Part shown: piece by piece, positions 1 to 12,026 of the stretch
How the letters are laid out: every line of letters starts with the position of its first letter
Numbering within the stretch: position 1 is the first letter of the stretch
Translations under genes and position numbers: made by a program
Notes under the pieces: model-generated
Told to the model about the DNA's origin: nothing
The model's database searches: none
What the model saw: the letters and a program-made list of their open reading frames with translations, nothing else
Assembly (NCBI GenBank): GCA_038025085.1
Contig: CM076145.1
Location: 18,024,500-18,088,499, forward strand
Direction of reading: 5' to 3'
Length of the DNA: 64,000 nt
DNA from: Tetragonia tetragonoides
Taxonomy: Eukaryota > Streptophyta > Magnoliopsida > Caryophyllales > Aizoaceae

Positions 1-3000
1 GTGGTAGTGGTCGTGGACGAGGCCGCGGTAGAGGCTGTTGGCAAAATAATGGTGGAGGCAACAATATTGCTGAAACATCACAAAGAGGTGGTGGGAGACC
101 TCACCAATTCAGAGGAAATAAAAGAGCCAGGACCCAAGACACTTGCAAGAAATGTGGAAAAATTGGGCACTGGGCTCGTGACTTTCCCACGTCCAGACAT
201 TTTGTGGACTTATACCAGACATCACTAGCTGATAAAGGAAAAAATGTAGAGGCAAACTTTGTTGTTGACGTTACTCCATTGGATGTCTTGTACTTCTTCA
301 TGGATAATGTTGAAAATGAAAATGGGTTTTCCACTAATGAAAGCCCCCAGATTTAACAAGTTTTTTTCTTGTTTTTCTAAGTTGAACCAGTATTGTACTT
401 TGTTATTTTACTTTCGTGTCTGTATTTCCTTTATGTATTTTTGATGTATTTTCCTTAAGTACTTTTGATGAATTTCATGAATAAAATCGGCTATTAAGAA
501 TATTATGACTAATATTTCTTTCTTTTTGAAGATACAAAACTTTATAAAATGAGCTCAAACATCATAGAGTCATGTTTGAAAGACAGCGCAGCAACACACA
601 CTATACTGAGAAACAAAGTTCACTTTACTCAACTGAAACCGATTAAAGCAAATGTGAACACCATCAGCGATGTTGCAAATTTAATTGAAGGCTCAGGTAA
701 AGCATGTGTTGTACTTCCAAATGGGACAAAAATTAAAATAAATGACGCATTATTTTAAAGTAAATCTCGAAGAAACTTGTTAGTTTTAAAGATTTGCGTC
801 ACAATGGTTATCACATGATAACAATGACTGAAAAAGGGAAGGAGTACATGTGTCTTACATCAGCAAAAGATGATAAGAAATGCATTTATGAGAAAATGTC
901 AGCATACTCCCCAGGACTATATTATACATATATCAGTCCAATTGAATCAAATATGGTGTCTAAACAAATGGTGGACAATCAGAAAATGTGTTTTTTGTGG
1001 CATGACCGTTTGGGTCATCCAAACACAAGTATGATGATAAAATCATTAAACATTTATATGGTCACCCATTAAAAAATGTTCGGGTACCACGATTTGGCGA
1101 ACACCTTTGTGTTGCATGTTCACTTGGAAAATTGATCACAAGACCTTCCAAAAGTAAGGTCGGAAGTGAGTCTCTTGCATTCCTAGAAAGAATCCAAGGT
1201 GATATATGCGGACCGATACACCCTCCATGTGGACCATTTCGATATTTCATGGTGATAGATGCATCAACTAGATGGTCGCATGTGAGCCTATTATCAACTA
1301 GAAATGTGGCATTTGCCAAGTTGTTGGCACAAATAATTAGGCTAAGAGCCCAATTTCCCAATCATACAATAAAGAAAATCAGACTCGATAATGCATGAGA
1401 GTTTACATCTCAAACATTGAATGATTAATGTATGTCAATCGGGATTGAGGTAGAATACCCAGTAGCTCATGTTCACACCCAAAATGGCTTAGCTGAATCT
1501 TTGATAAAGCGATTACAGTTAATCGCGAGATCATTATTGATGAAATCAAAGTTATCATCCCTTGTATGGGGACATGTTGTATTGCATGCAACTGAATTAA
1601 TTCGGTTAAGGCCGACTGCATATCATCAATTTTCTCCCATGCAATTGGTAACTGGGAAAGAGCCAAACATTGCACATTTGAAAACATTTGGTTGTGCAGT
1701 TTATGTTCCAATAAAACCACCAAATCGTACCAAAATGGGCCCACAAAGAAGGTTGGGAATTTATGTTGGCTATGAAACCCCCTCAATTATTAAATTTCTT
1801 GAACCGATGACTGGTGATTTGTTCACAACATGGTTCGCTGACTGTCATTTTGATGAGTCTGTATTCCCAACCTTAGGGGGAGGAAAGGATAAGGTGAGCC
1901 CAAGTACGAACGAAATAACTTGGAACGTAACAATGTTATCTTATCTCGATCAACGTTCAAGTGTATGTGAACAAGAAATTCAGAAAATCATTCATTTACA
2001 AAATGTTGCAAATCAATTGCCTGACGCATTCACAGATATAAAGAAAGTGACGAGGTCACATATCCCAGTAATGAATGCTCCTGAGAGGATTGACATTCTT
2101 ACAACAATTTCTTATAAACATCTTGCATAAGAGTCTACTATAAAACGAAAACGTGGTAGACCAATTGGGTCCAAAGATTTAAAACCAAGAAAATAAAAAA
2201 AGGTTGGAAAATATGGATGCCAACAATGCTCAACCTTCAAATGTAGGAACTGAACAAATGCAAAATACAGGCAATATCATCGATCCTGAAAATGAGACTG
2301 ATATTGAGAATAATGACTCACCAATTGAAATTTCGGGTGAGCAAGAAAATAAAGACAATTATGAAATCTCAGTTAATCATGTCTATACTAACAAAAATGG
2401 AATAGAAATATTATTGAGATTGATGACGCATTTGTATACACAATTGCAACAAAAGTGATTATAAACGAGGATGACATCGAACCAAAATAAGTCGATGAAT
2501 GTCGTCGACGAATTGATTGACCAAAATGGAAAGAGGCTATGCAAACAGAGTTAAAGTCACTTGAAAAATGACAAGTATTTGGGCCTGTAATCCGAACCCC
2601 AAAAGGAACAAAACACGTCGGATACAAATGAGTATTCGTACGAAAGAGAAATGAGAAAAACGAAATTATGAGATATAAGGCGAGACTCGTAGCTCAAGGT
2701 TTTTCTCAAAAGCCAGGGCTTGATTAAGATAAAACGTATTCTCCCGTTGTGGATGCAACAACGTTGAGATTCCTAATCAGCTTGACTACTTCTCAAGGAT
2801 TACAGATGCACCTAATGGATGTCGTGACCGCATACTTATATGGGTCACTTGACACATATATTTATATGAAAGTACCTGAAGGACTCAAACTGCCTACAGA
2901 CCATGGTCCAGGAAACCAAGACATATACTCAATAAAATTGAGTAAATCATTATATGGTTTGAAACAGTCTGGCAAGATATGGTACAACCGTCTCAGTGAA

Positions 3001-4084
3001 TACCTCCTAAAGGAAGGTTATAAGAATGATCAAATTGCGCCATGTGTATTTATCAAAAGAACTAGCCTCGGACTTGCCATAGTAGCAGTGTATGTCGATG
3101 ATTTAAATATCATTGGAACCCCTGATGAATTGAAAGAACAGCTAGATATTTGATGAAAGAATTTGAAATGAAGGACTTGGGAAGAACCAAATTTTGTCTT
3201 GGTTTGCAGATTGAACATTTGAAGGATGAAATTTTCATCCATCAATCAACTTACACCAAGAAGGTGTTGAAAAGATTCTACATGGATAAAGCACATCCAC
3301 TAAGTTCTCCAATGGTGGTTCTATCACTAAAACCCGACAATGATCCTTTTAGACTGCGAGCGGAAAATGAAGATTTCCTCAAACCTGAAGTACTATATTT
3401 GAGCGCCATTGGTGCCCTCATGTATCCAGCCAACAATACAAGGCCGGATATTGCATTCACGGTGAACTTACTAGCAAGACACAGCAATGCACCAATAAAG
3501 AGGCACTGGTTAAGCATCTGTTTCGTTTTCTTTGCGGAACAATTGACTTGGGTTTGTTTTATACCAAGAATACAAATCCTACTCTCATTGGATATGCAGA
3601 CGTAGGATACTTGTCAGATCCCGCCAAAGCAAAATCTCGAACTGGATATGTGTTCACTCGAAGTGACGCTGCGACTTCATGGAAATCAACCAAGCAAACA
3701 TTAACAGTCACTTCATCTAATCAAGCTGAACTAATTGCTCTTTACGAAGCAGGAAGAGAATGTGTGTGACTGCGGTCCATGATACAACACATATTAAAGG
3801 AAAGCGGTTTGAGAACAATCAACAATATCCCAACGGTCATTTACGAAGATAATACTGCATGTATCGCTCAAATCAAGGATGACTACATTAAAGGAGATAG
3901 AAAAAAACACATAGACCCAAAATTCATCTCCACACATAATTTAGAGAAACAAGAAATGGTAAACATTCAGCAGAAGAAGTCCTGTGACAACCTTGCAGAT
4001 TTGTTCACAAAGACATTGTCGCCTAAGAAATTTGAGCAGCTTGTACATGGGATTGAGACGCGTCGTCGTTGTGACATATCCTAA
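1..4084 (+). pseudogene. Decayed Ty1/copia gag-pol, 5' end outside window
   Basis: This is a copia polyprotein broken into several frames. A gag zinc knuckle (TCKKCGKIGHWARD) lies near 138-182, but the last Cys position reads Phe. A protease block (DSAATHTIL) lies in 549-758, followed by the pre-integrase block with LWHDRLGHPN near 1000. The integrase core is spread over 1132-2130 and broken by stops near 1396 and 1426. Reverse transcriptase runs from about 2600 to 3500 with YVDDLNIIG near 3091. RNase H runs from about 3548 to 4084 with YEDNTACIAQ. The domain order (PR-IN-RT-RH) is that of copia. Many stops and frameshifts make it non-functional. The family is certain; the lineage within copia was not assigned. 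Confidence 0.93.
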
Positions 4085-4252
4085 AGTCAGGGGGAGCATT
4101 ATATGCATAATAAGCACTATACTCTTTTCTCCTTCGATTAGGTTTTTATCCCACTGGGTTTTTCCTGACAAGGTTTTTAACGAGCTAGTGCGCATATAAT
4201 GTAACACAATAAGGTAACCTTTGCCCCTCAGAAGAATCCATTCAAGGGGAAG

Positions 4253-4449
4253 TGTTACAGTATGAATAAGGTAGATAGGTGTGAATGGATTTGTTTGCCG
4301 TAACTTGACATATTGTATTCTATTACTGTTTTATACAGTAATTGTAAGGCTATATATACGCTCGATTGTAAATGTAAAACTTACACCATTCACTCATAAG
4401 TGAATACATTCCTCCTACTTTCACTTTCTATTCTGAGCTAATTCCAACA
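4253..4449 (+). repeat. 3' LTR of the decayed copia element
   Basis: This 197-bp segment begins TGTTACAG and ends TTCCAACA, the TG...CA form of an LTR. It directly follows a purine-rich tract (ttcaaggggaag), a plausible polypurine tract. A TATATATA box lies at 4351-4358. The 5' LTR and target duplication cannot be checked because the element starts before the window. The stretch 4085-4252 is the 3' untranslated part of the element. Confidence 0.75.
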
Positions 4450-4736
4450 TAAATATATATGTCAATCGAATGATAATCCCCCTTCCCCATACCAACGCTT
4501 AAAAAAAAACTTCAATAAATAATAATTATTATTATATATGCAAATGGTCTCCTATGAAGCCGCCTTAAGGTGATGCCCTCTCTATAGCCAATCATGACAT
4601 AAGCATGACGTCATTCTTGTTAGAGGGGACCTCACCTTAAAACCGCCTTATACGAGTTTTTGTGAATTTATGTATGACTCTATTTTTTTTTTGGTGCAAA
4701 TATATATACCTCTATTTAACTATTAATCAATCAATC

Positions 4737-4785
<49 letters not shown>

Positions 4786-5092
4786 AAAAAGGGACCAAAT
4801 TAGAGATTTATAACTTGTACGAGAAAATTGTTCATGTGCCATGTCGAAAATTGTATGGGTTAAAAGTCAAACTATGACTCATAAATAAGTATTTTTGAGA
4901 TAAATAAATTAATTATTGTAGGTAAATTAGATACTTATTTTATTATTTTTTTTTCCAATCATTAATGCTAAAAGGCCTTTAAAATGAACTTTAAACTATT
5001 AAAATAGGTCTTGACTACTAAGTCTATATAAGAAGGCCCATGACCGATAATTTTCCCTTTTCCGTTTCCAACGCTTAAAAAAATACAAAAAC
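4450..5092. other. Intergenic AT-rich stretch with microsatellite
   Basis: No gene is seen. A pure (AT)21 microsatellite occupies 4741-4782. Between about 4561 and 4645 the strings ccttaaggtgatgccctct and agaggggacctcacctta form an imperfect hairpin of about 20 bases per arm, perhaps a small MITE remnant. Confidence 0.6.
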
Positions 5093-5127
5093 TTGTGTGG
5101 ACTTAGTCCATGGTAGACCAATATTTG

Positions 5128-5346
5128 GAGTCACCCCCTATTTCACCTGGAGGCTGGAGCAACCCCCCTCTAAAAGTGGAGCCACTCCTACTTCACCTAG
5201 AGCCGTCCCTTAATTTATACTTGACACCACCCCTGCTTCACCTGGAGCCACCTCCTACTTTGCCTGGAGCCACCTCTTACTTTACCTGGAGCCACCTCTC
5301 AAAATTACTCAAAATTACTTCACCTAGAGCCACCCTCCTACTTTAA
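5128..5346 (+). repeat. Minisatellite, about 22-bp unit
   Basis: About nine degenerate copies of a unit like tacttcacctggagccacctcc. The array is open in one frame for 78 codons, but this reflects the repeat and not a gene. Confidence 0.75.
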
Positions 5347-5349
5347 ATT

Positions 5350-5530
5350 GGGGTTGGGGTCCTCTCCATTTGCTAAAAGAAATGGAGGCCTCCATTTCCT
5401 AAATGGAGGGTGAGATCTCCTTATAATCAAATTTTGAATTAAATAAATTTAAAGAGGTAAAATGAGAGAAGGAGATTCAACCCTCAATTTAGCAAATGTG
5501 GAGAGAGAAAATGGAGAGGATCCCAACCCC
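5350..5530. mobile_element. Nested MITE, about 181 bp
   Basis: The 22-bp termini GGGGTTGGG(G/A)TCCTCTCCATTT are inverted at 5350-5371 and 5509-5530. The phrase ttggagtcaccc occurs both before the minisatellite (near 5125) and just after this element, so the MITE probably inserted into the larger TIR element. Confidence 0.7.
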
Positions 5531-5739
5531 TTGGAGTCACCCACAAAATTAGTCGGTCCACGGTGGATTAAGTCTACACAAAACATGCTGTAAAAAAAAA
5601 AAAAAAACTTTGGTTTAGTTACTTTTGTACTCAAGATTTAAAAGGCATTCTTCTCAAAAAAAAAAAAAGATTTAAAAAATAAAGCTCCAAAACCAAAACA
5701 ATTTAAAAAAAGTTTTTAAAAGAAACAAGAAACCCTCAA

Positions 5740-5869
5740 TTCTCACTGCCTCTCACACTTTCTCTCTCACTACGATCTGCCTCACTGTTTCTCTTTCCTA
5801 TTTGGTGCGGCCAGACTCGCCCGAGTTCCTCCGGCGAGCCACGGCGGAGTTTTCTCTCTCCTCACCGTG
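5740..5869 (+). other. Probable 5'UTR exon of the PNO1-like gene
   Basis: A pyrimidine-rich, CT-repeat leader without ATG ends in ctcaccgtg|gtaatctct, a good plant splice donor at 5870. The matching acceptor attgttag|gtcc ends at 8188, 27 bases before the PNO1-like start codon. The transcription start is not fixed. The link to the downstream gene is inferred; transcript data would settle it. Confidence 0.5.
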
Positions 5870-7744
5870 GTAATCTCTCTCTGTTGCTCTGTTGTTTTCT
5901 TTTTTCTTTGTTATTTTGTTGAATTGCACAGAACCCTTTTCCTCAGTAGTTTTGATACAAGCAGCATTTGTAGTGTTTATCATGCAAATAATTTTACTGT
6001 TGTTTTGAATGATACTTTTGGGTTATAAATTGGGATTATAATTTTTATTGTGTCTCCCTCTTGAATTGTTTGTTGCGGGTTTGGTGATGATATTTTGGGG
6101 CTAGTTGTGAATTCAAGTGAATTACTGGAATTTTTTTTTTTGTTGCTAATTTAGTGAATTACTGGGTTAATGGTGACTATTAACAGGGTTTTATTCAAGC
6201 TTGATTATGGTTTTGATGTTGTATTATAGGTAGCCTACTTAAAAAGTTTTTTATATGCTAAATGGCTAAACTACTTGCTGTCAAACATTAGAAAGTATCA
6301 AAATAACAAACAGCATGTGTTTTTGTATGGAATTAGTTTGTAAAATATTGTTAGAGGAGGAAAATAGTCATGGATATGTGGTGGTAATACATATGGGGGA
6401 ATCAGTAGCATGTTTTTTAGATAAAGTATATATTAATGAAGCGTCAAAAGTACAAGGAGGAGGACAAGATGTCCTCTACGACCAAAAGTTACGGGGATCA
6501 GTAGCATGTTTCTGGCTTTTTAGTGATGTTTATGCTCATCTTGATTACACAAATACTTGCTAGAATTTTAAGCTGAAATCATGACTTGAATGACTTGCTT
6601 TGGTTAATTTAGAGAACTAATGGACGCGTAATTGTGAGCTAGTTTCTCAAGGTTGATACACATATGTATTGTTTTTATAGGCACTTTTATGATACCTCTT
6701 GGAAGAACTCTTTTGGGGTTGTTTGATTAAGAATTTTAAGAGAAATGAATATAAGTGGTGGCTAGTAAGCCTTTTATTGGTGGGTAATGATATGAGATGA
6801 ATTGCTTAAAAGAAAGATTGATAGAGTTGTTATTCTTTAATGGTGTGGATACTTGATTGTTCAAAGACATTAGTGCTTAAACTTAAATACCGAGGCCAAG
6901 ATAGCTTTCGGGTAGGAACCCCCGAATGTGAAGAATATATAGTTGAAGAACACAGTATTGTATGTGTTCACTTGTGTCTGACTGGAGTCATGGCTGATGC
7001 TACAATCGCATAAGTAACAGGCGATTAATTTGCCTTTGGTAGAAATTTAGTAATAGTAGTTTTTCTGTAATTTTTGGGGTGTGTAGTAGATACATTTTAT
7101 TCCATAATCTTTTGTTGTTGTTATGTAATCCTTTAATGCTTCTGTAAGTTTTTGCACTCGTGTGATATAACTGAGTGTCTAGGCTTATATTGCTGTCATG
7201 CCTTGGATTGTTGAAATTTGAACATGAGTGTAATTTGAGGAGCGTTTTTAAAACAAACATCTCTACCGAATGATCTTGAAAGGTGAAAAGGCGGGAATGA
7301 GGCAGAGGGTTTCATTTAGGATTTGCTGGGTAGTCATGAAAAAGCGTTCTGAAGTTTTATATATAGATACAGATTTCCTCAGCTAGAGCTCACCAAAAAG
7401 AAGGTGAAGTATGGACAGGTAAACTAATATACTATTACCCGTGCATCTCATGTGCATACACCGTTTTTTCTTAAAGAATGAACAGGTGCTCTCGTGCTTA
7501 ATTGGGTTCGATTATTATATTGGGCTTTGTGCATTCTTTAAAACCATAATTCTGATGCTTTTAGAGTGGATTTGATTTTATAAGTTTCTTGATCCCCGTG
7601 CAATTTAATTTGACTGAGTATGTTCTTCCTTAATGTCATTTAATTTATCGTATCATCAAATTGACATGTCAAATTGGGATTATTGGGAGGTTTAACGCCG
7701 TGGTGTGTTATCAATGTTTTTGCGCACCTGTTAGACGGTTGGTT

Positions 7745-7965
7745 TTCATTTTGAGAGTTATGGTCTTCTTGATGACATTATGGATTTGGTTGATAATTTG
7801 GAGTCTGTCGTCTAGAGTCATGTTCGTAGGAGTGCCAATAAAGTGGCTCATGAGCTTGCATATGTGCAGCCGTGGGTGGTAGGGTGGCTCTTCTGGGAGG
7901 ATATGTTCCCAGAGGTTATTCAACTTTTGCTTGGTCAATATCCAATGAAAGCTTCATTGGAGTGA
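7745..7965 (+). pseudogene. LINE-type RNase H fragment in the PNO1-like 5'UTR intron
   Basis: One frame reads as the C-terminal part of a plant RVT_3-type RNase H domain, with the hallmark SHVRRSANKVAHELAYVQPW followed by a short tail and stop. An in-frame stop lies just before SHVRR. Nothing else of the LINE is clear around it. It lies in the same orientation as the PNO1-like gene, inside the intron inferred at 5870-8188. Confidence 0.7.
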
Positions 7966-8215
7966 GACCACTTTTGCGGCTCATCATTCAATAAAAGCTT
8001 TGCCTAATTATAGAACAAAGGTGAAGGGAAGCTTTCTTTGCCTAATCAAACTGAGCGTTGTTAGTGGTTGTAAATGTTGTGGACAATGGATATGCGTGCT
8101 GTTTACATTTTAACTCTACAAACAAGTGTTATTTGATGTCCTCTATTATCTGATTATTTTATTTTCGGATACCTATGTCCATTGTTAGGTCCAAGATACT
8201 ATTAGAACCTACAAT

Positions 8216-8860
8216 ATGCAATCATCTGAAGCCCCTAACACTCGGGAAGCGGAAATAGCGCACATGCTTCAGAAGCCAATGTTTAACCCACTATGCCCTC
8301 ATGAGATGTCGGATGGTGAAGCCCAGTTCAGGTATAACCCTCTTAAGCAAGCATGGTATAACAAGGATAATGAGAAGGAAAGCATTTACCATCAAGTCTA
8401 CAATGAGATGAAAATTGACATCTGTATGAATCTCAAGACCCGCAAGGTTGAACTTAAGTCGCGCCCTAACACAACTGATATAAGCCACTTGCTGAAGTGT
8501 GCGGATTTTGTCCATGCATTCATGTTAGGCTTTGACGTTAGAGATGCCTTGGCATTGCTGCGACTGGACGAGGTGTATGTGGACTGTTTAGAGATCAAGG
8601 ATGTGAAGACACTTCGAGGGGAGCACCTGTCTCGTGCTATAGGAAGGTTGTGTGGTAAAGGCGGGAGAACAAAATTCGTTATTGAAAACACTACCTGCAC
8701 AAGAATTGTGATTGCAGACACTAAGATTCACATATTGGGAGCTTTCACAAATATCAAAGTTGCTAGAGATGCAGTTTGCCATCTTATTTTAGGGTCTCCT
8801 GCTGGGAAAGTATACTCCAAGCTGAGGGCTGTTTCTTCCAGGCTTGCAGAAAGGCATTAG
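8216..8860 (+). CDS. PNO1: PNO1/DIM2-like KH-domain ribosome assembly factor
   Basis: The 214-codon single-exon frame matches the PNO1 (yeast Dim2/Pno1) family, nucleolar RNA-binding proteins needed for 18S rRNA maturation in the pre-40S particle. Diagnostic blocks are MNLKTRKVELKSRPNTTDIS (71-90), DFVHAFMLGFDVRDALALLR (97-116), DVKTLRGEHLSRAIGRL (129-145) and HILGAFTNIKVARDAV (172-187). The KH loop is GKGG at 147-150. The C-terminus LAERH is close to the usual family end. Oddly, the conserved basic VPPHR block expected between FR (38-39) and YNPLK is missing, and an Arg in the KIDIRMNL block is Cys. The start follows the plant pattern MQSS. It could be a working gene or a diverged second copy; the family is certain, the function is not. 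Confidence 0.85.
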   Translation: MQSSEAPNTREAEIAHMLQKPMFNPLCPHEMSDGEAQFRYNPLKQAWYNKDNEKESIYHQVYNEMKIDICMNLKTRKVELKSRPNTTDISHLLKCADFVHAFMLGFDVRDALALLRLDEVYVDCLEIKDVKTLRGEHLSRAIGRLCGKGGRTKFVIENTTCTRIVIADTKIHILGAFTNIKVARDAVCHLILGSPAGKVYSKLRAVSSRLAERH

Positions 8861-8970
8861 GCTCCTTTTGTCACAGTAAATGTAGTCTGATTTTATTTAC
8901 GAAAATGGCCTAGGATATTACAATTGATTATCATTACTGAGTAGTATTTATCGGAGTTAATAGTAGTCTG

Positions 8971-9645
8971 TTTTGCTATAAAGGGCCGCATTTCCAAATG
9001 AGTCTTTTTTATAGGGGGCATTGCCATTTGAGTCTTTTTTGTTGCTCCGGCGACAACTGGGTCTCTAATTAATTTGACTCGGCCATTAAAGTCCATTAGG
9101 CCCATTATTTATTAAATAGCAGCCCATTATATTTTCATTAGGCGGGGTAGTTAACACAAAGCCTTCCTCTCTCCCTCTTATATTTCTTTTCACCCTAACT
9201 GAACGAAATTAGGGTTTGAGAATGAAAAGGGAGAAATTGTGATATTTGCACTTGCAATGATTTTCTTAAGCAAGATTGTTGGTGTTTTTTAGGTAATGAT
9301 GGTGGGTGAATGGTGTAATATGTAATGTGTACGTTTAGATAAATGAAGGACATGGAACCCTAAAAAATATGAAGAATATGGGAATTCTGTAATATTCAGG
9401 TGCAAGTAATAGCAGCTGAGTAAAGTAAAAAAAATGGCAGGTAAATAGCAATAAATTCCAATAATTCAAAATGGCGGGACTTTTGTATCGGATGAGCGAG
9501 TCATGGACTTTAATGGTCGAGTCAAATTAATTAAAGACCCAGTTGTCACCGGAGCAACAAAAAAGAACAAAAAAGACTCAAATGGTAATGACCCCTACAA
9601 AAAAGACCCATCTGGAAATGTGGCCTAAAGGGCATAAAGACTAAA
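8971..9645. mobile_element. Non-autonomous DNA element with ~125-bp TIRs
   Basis: Segments 8971-9096 and 9503-9645 are inverted copies, sharing blocks such as ccatttgagtcttttttg, gacaactgggtct and ttaatttgactcg. The roughly 400 bp between encode nothing recognisable, though the phrase attagggtttgag resembles a plant 5' leader. Long TIRs without a transposase fit a Mutator-like MITE. The outer ends and target duplication are not precise. Confidence 0.75.
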
Positions 9646-11215
9646 GACTCATCAACTAGGTGTGGGCTTCATTCATATACTTTGCGCCAAAATGAATACT
9701 TGTGCTACATAGAGTTATTATCGTGAATACTTGTGCTACATAGAGTTATTATCGTAATACTTGTATAAGGATGAAGTAAGATTACACTGTGATTCAATCT
9801 AAAAAGCATTTGACACAACATAATATCGAGTTACCAAGCTATTATACATTAATCAAAGCTAATCAGAATTTTATTTTTTCGTCCCTTCAAAACAACGAAA
9901 TGCATATGCAAATTATTACAAAAAAATAAAAATAAAAAATTAGTGCTCTAGATGTGTTGTGTATGCATCTGAAAATGTTGCTACTTTCATTCAATAGTTT
10001 TTGAAAATGTTGCTACTTTCATTCATTAGCTGCCAAACACAGATATCTTGAAGGGTAAAAAAATAAATAGATCAGTGTGAATTCTTGCATGCCCATAAAT
10101 TCAATAATGTATTGCTTGTCATGCTCAGGACTCACGAGCTCCAAAATAAATATTATATTTTGATTCATTTGCTTTCAAACCAGAGCAACCTGAGAAAACG
10201 TGGAACTTATCTAAAAGACATTAGATAAAAGTAAGTCATCAAAAAGAAAAAATAAATATCTAAATGCAAGAGACATGATCAAACTTTTTACATTTTGATT
10301 GAAATCTAAATCTGGGATTGCCTCTAAATTCAACAAGATTTTTTTTTTTTTTTTCTCATCTCTAAATTCAACAAGATACCTTGACAAATAAGTAGTCCAT
10401 CGTACTAATAAATAAATGAAATAAGGGGATATAAGATTCCCGGACGAAAGACTTTCTTTTATTTGAAGGGTCCTATAGGACTACACATCTTAATCTATTG
10501 AACAAATTTAATAGGAAAAATTGAAGATCAAGATGATTTATTTACTGAAACTTGATTCAAAAATACAGACTATCCTAAGATTTACTTTCAAAATGCATCC
10601 ACGTGAGACCCATTTTTTTTCATAGTGCTTTAAAATCTCATGTACACAATGATATTTCCCCTATAAATCCACCATACCCTTGATAAAAGTATATTTTTAC
10701 ATCCAAATAATGTCATTAAGGTAGACAGATAATTTATCAAGTTGAGTTGGGTTCGTGTTCGTATTTATGTTGCACAATAAACGGGATGAAAATTCAAGCC
10801 TTGTCCAATCCATTTAATAGACACGTTAATCAAGTCGAACGTTTAACACATTTAACTAAGTGATTTACGTCAACCAGTGCTGTTTTTCACCACCAAAAAC
10901 TGAAATGCAAGTAAATTCATTGGACAAGTTGATTTAGGCTTAAGATTTTAAACTTGAACTTAACCCATTTGGATAAACGGGTTAAGGGGAGGGATAATGA
11001 TTTTCTAGCGTGGTTTTGATTTGGGTGTTCATAGGAGAGTGTTGAGAATGACTTTAATGGGGGAGTGCATCCATGAGTGTATTAGGGAGGTCTGATCTAA
11101 TGCTGCTTTACCAACGTTGTCTGATGATTTCATGGTCTCGAAGGTGTGTAGTGTTGTTGGTAGCTGTGTACTGTTGGGGAGTGCTTCTGTTTTGAGAGAG
11201 GGGGGGGGGAGGGGG
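9646..11215. other. Intergenic, no gene seen
   Basis: AT-rich sequence without a supported coding frame. The part from about 10985 to 11215 continues, beyond the copia insertion, at 16875-17010, which ends in a LINE-like AATAAAATATTACC...A-rich tail. The copia element therefore probably sits in an older non-LTR retroelement remnant. A G-rich tract (ggggggggga ggggg) at 11200-11215 is the insertion site. Confidence 0.55.
9694..9755 (+). repeat. 31-bp tandem duplication
   Basis: The 31-bp string starting gaatacttgtgctacatag occurs at 9694-9724 and again, identical, at 9725-9755. A similar local duplication of about 40 bp built on gaaaatgttgctactttcat lies at 9970-10030. Confidence 0.9.
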
Positions 11216-12010
11216 TGTTGGGGAAAGCACACAAATACACAAGCGGAAGCAACAAAGACTTTTTCCCCGGTTGTGATGCAAATATGAGCAATAACCAATT
11301 CAAGCAACCAAACAATATTGAACCAAAATGACAGCAGCAAATGGAACTATAAATCAGCCCAAAAACAGTAAATAAACAAGGAGACGCAAGGATTTACGTG
11401 GAAACCCCGATGTGGGGAAAAAACCACGGGACCGTTAACAAACGGTGCCAAAACCTCCACTAATCAACAAATTAACAAGTGGGTACAACAATAGTTCTTC
11501 CCTAGATCAACTAGAGGTATTCACAATCATCAAGGATCAACCTTGGCACAACAAGTCTCCCAAATCATCACCCAAAAGAGTGGAAATACAATTTCGTACA
11601 AAATAAGAGCTGAATTTAGAAAACTGACTTAGAGAGCTCCAAATGAAATTCTGACCGTTGGATTTGAAGAGGGGGATGTCAGGAACAACGTGCTAAAATC
11701 TCGCGACGATCGGAGTTCGTTTGGTCGTCGATCGGGGCGGATTTCTGGGCTGCCAGCACCAAAATTCGTGGGTGGCTCCTCTTCTCTCTCTCCTCTTCTC
11801 TTCTAGACTTTTCTCCTGAATTTTTGAGTGTCTAGGCTTTCTCTCTCTTGCACTCAGCCCTTCTAACCTTTTGGCTTATAAGGGAAGCCACTTGTGAGTG
11901 AATATACGAAATTGCCCTTCACTTAAACATCATATGGATAACCCATATGGTAAGCAAATATATCCCAAATTAATTGGGTTCTTCCTCCATGTAGGAGGGA
12001 TACTCCAACA
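11216..12010 (-). repeat. 3' LTR of intact copia element
   Basis: 795 bp, ends TGTTGG/CCAACA. No difference from the partner LTR at 16080-16874 was found on reading through both. Confidence 0.97.
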
Positions 12011-12026
12011 AATCTCCCCCTCACTC

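Larger units (their letters stand above)
5093..5583. mobile_element. TIR element carrying a minisatellite and a nested MITE
   Basis: Imperfect terminal inverted repeats of about 30 bp face each other at 5093-5122 (ttgtgtggacttagtccatg...) and 5548-5583. The interior at 5128-5346 is a degenerate tandem array of about 22 bp units built on cacctggagccacctcctactt. A second TIR element sits inside at 5350-5530. No transposase is encoded. The superfamily was not assigned and no clear target duplication was found. Confidence 0.65.

Noticed and set aside
4662..4877. 71-codon frame over the AT repeat
   Set aside because: The protein is alternating Tyr/Ile from the microsatellite.
5110..5346. 78-codon Pro/Leu-rich frame
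   Set aside because: It is the reading of a minisatellite inside a TIR element.
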